From Streptomyces sp. CB02959 (lineage in GTDB: Bacteria; Actinomycetota; Actinomycetes; Streptomycetales; Streptomycetaceae), in assembly GCF_002803155.1 (NCBI RefSeq), contig NZ_NNBP01000002.1:62001-126000 (forward strand): 64,000 nucleotides of DNA. The letters run 5' to 3'. The notes below the pieces were generated by a model. That model was not told the DNA's origin. It saw only the letters and a program-made list of their open reading frames with translations, and did no database searches. Positions within the stretch are counted from its first letter, which is position 1; every line of letters begins with the position of its first letter. Below, one piece after another: positions 63,502-64,000 of this stretch. Position numbers and translations under genes: made by a program.

Positions 63502-63999
63502 TCAACTCCCCTGTTCCAGCAGCCGTTCCAGAATGGCCAGCGACTCCCGCGGGGACTCGGCCTGGGCGCTGAGCCGGTCCATCACCACCAGGTAGTGGTC
63601 GACGTCGTCCCGCTTGTCCAGGTAGAGCGCGCTGGTCAGCTGCTCCAGGTAGACGATGTCCGGGAGGTCGGGCTCCTGGAAGCGGAGGACGGTGATCGGC
63701 CCGCCCGCCGCGGCGAGGCCGCCGAGGGCGAACGGCGCGACCTGGAGGGTGATGCCGGGGCGCCGCGCCATCTCCAGCAGATGCCGGAGCTGACCGGCCA
63801 TCACCTCCGGTCCGCCCAGCGGGCGGCGCAGGCACGCCTCGTCGAGGATGGCCCACAACCGGGGCGCGTCGTCGAGCTCCAGCAGCCGCTGCCGTGCCAT
63901 CCGCAGCTCCACCCGCTGGTCGTTCTCCTCCGGGGTGGAGCCCGGGTGTCCCAGCAGCGCCACCGCGCGGGCGTACTCCGGCGTCTGCAACAGGCCGGG
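63502..63999 (-). CDS. DUF5753 (Scr1-type) regulator, C-terminal part
   Basis: The frame runs off the right edge; about 166 residues are seen. They match the C-terminal ligand-like domain of DUF5753/Scr1-family regulators: PGLLQTPEYARAV at the edge, then the GGPITVLRF and YLEQLTSALYLD segments. The N-terminal XRE helix-turn-helix should lie beyond 64000. Such genes often pair with a small DUF397 gene. None follows here, since only 56 bases separate it from the DUF574 gene. A development-related regulatory role is likely by family. Confidence 0.88.
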   Translation of the reverse strand, partial: PGLLQTPEYARAVALLGHPGSTPEENDQRVELRMARQRLLELDDAPRLWAILDEACLRRPLGGPEVMAGQLRHLLEMARRPGITLQVAPFALGGLAAAGGPITVLRFQEPDLPDIVYLEQLTSALYLDKRDDVDHYLVVMDRLSAQAESPRESLAILERLLEQGS

Positions 64000-64000
64000 G

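Overview
The window is very GC-rich, shows strong G/C bias at third codon positions, has GGAGG-type ribosome binding sites with many ATGA/GTGA start-stop overlaps, and contains rare TTA (bldA-type) codons in specialised genes. Together with LAL, Scr1/DUF5753, DUF574 and DUF6153 families this points to Streptomyces or a close relative. No rRNA, tRNA, CRISPR array or insertion sequence was seen.

Layout. (1) 1-6.5 kb: one end of a 7-deazapurine nucleoside cluster of the toyocamycin/sangivamycin type. It has adenylosuccinate lyase-like (cut by the window edge), adenylosuccinate synthetase-like, phosphoribosyltransferase and HAD phosphatase genes in one overlapping operon, then a convergent QueC-like preQ0 synthase and a LAL regulator. 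TTA codons lie in the phosphoribosyltransferase and the LAL gene. (2) 6.9-31.3 kb: a hybrid lipopeptide cluster. It has an extra lipoyl synthase, an SDR, an MFS exporter with a TTA codon, a freestanding condensation domain, an NRPS (degenerate C-A(Thr)-T-C-A(Ser)-T-TE), a DUF885 metallopeptidase, a PKS with built-in aminotransferase (KS-AT-ACP-AMT-C), a fatty acyl-AMP ligase-ACP, and a freestanding A-T protein. The inferred product is a beta-amino-fatty-acyl tripeptide (X-Thr-Ser), possibly a macrolactam. (3) 31.3-41 kb: regulators (LuxR, PAS-PP2C phosphatase, TetR with operator, LysR, MarR), a quinone-oxidoreductase-like enzyme, and a cytochrome bd locus that has lost cydB and the membrane half of cydD. 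(4) 41-44.4 kb: a small uncharacterised locus with a GCS2-type ligase coupled to a tiny TTA-containing ORF, divergent from argJ and a truncated arginase-family ORF. (5) 44.5-48.2 kb: small regulator/enzyme pairs (MBL/MarR, VOC/TetR, SDR) with visible operator-like palindromes. (6) 48.2-55.2 kb: a metal region with DUF305 lipoprotein, DUF6153, CopA, a CopZ-like protein lacking one metal-binding Cys, CsoR-type operators, a His-rich secreted protein and a Ni/Co permease. (7) 55.2-64 kb: ordinary metabolism (purple acid phosphatase, APC permease plus aldehyde dehydrogenase, DUF6314, methyltransferases), a degenerate ABC ATPase, and a DUF574/DUF5753 pair at the right edge.

The most interesting material is the lipopeptide cluster (inactive-looking embedded C domain beside an intact freestanding C domain, plus lipoyl synthase), the GCS2/ArgJ locus, and several genes whose catalytic or metal-binding residues are missing. 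All functions are read from sequence motifs alone. No database search was run.
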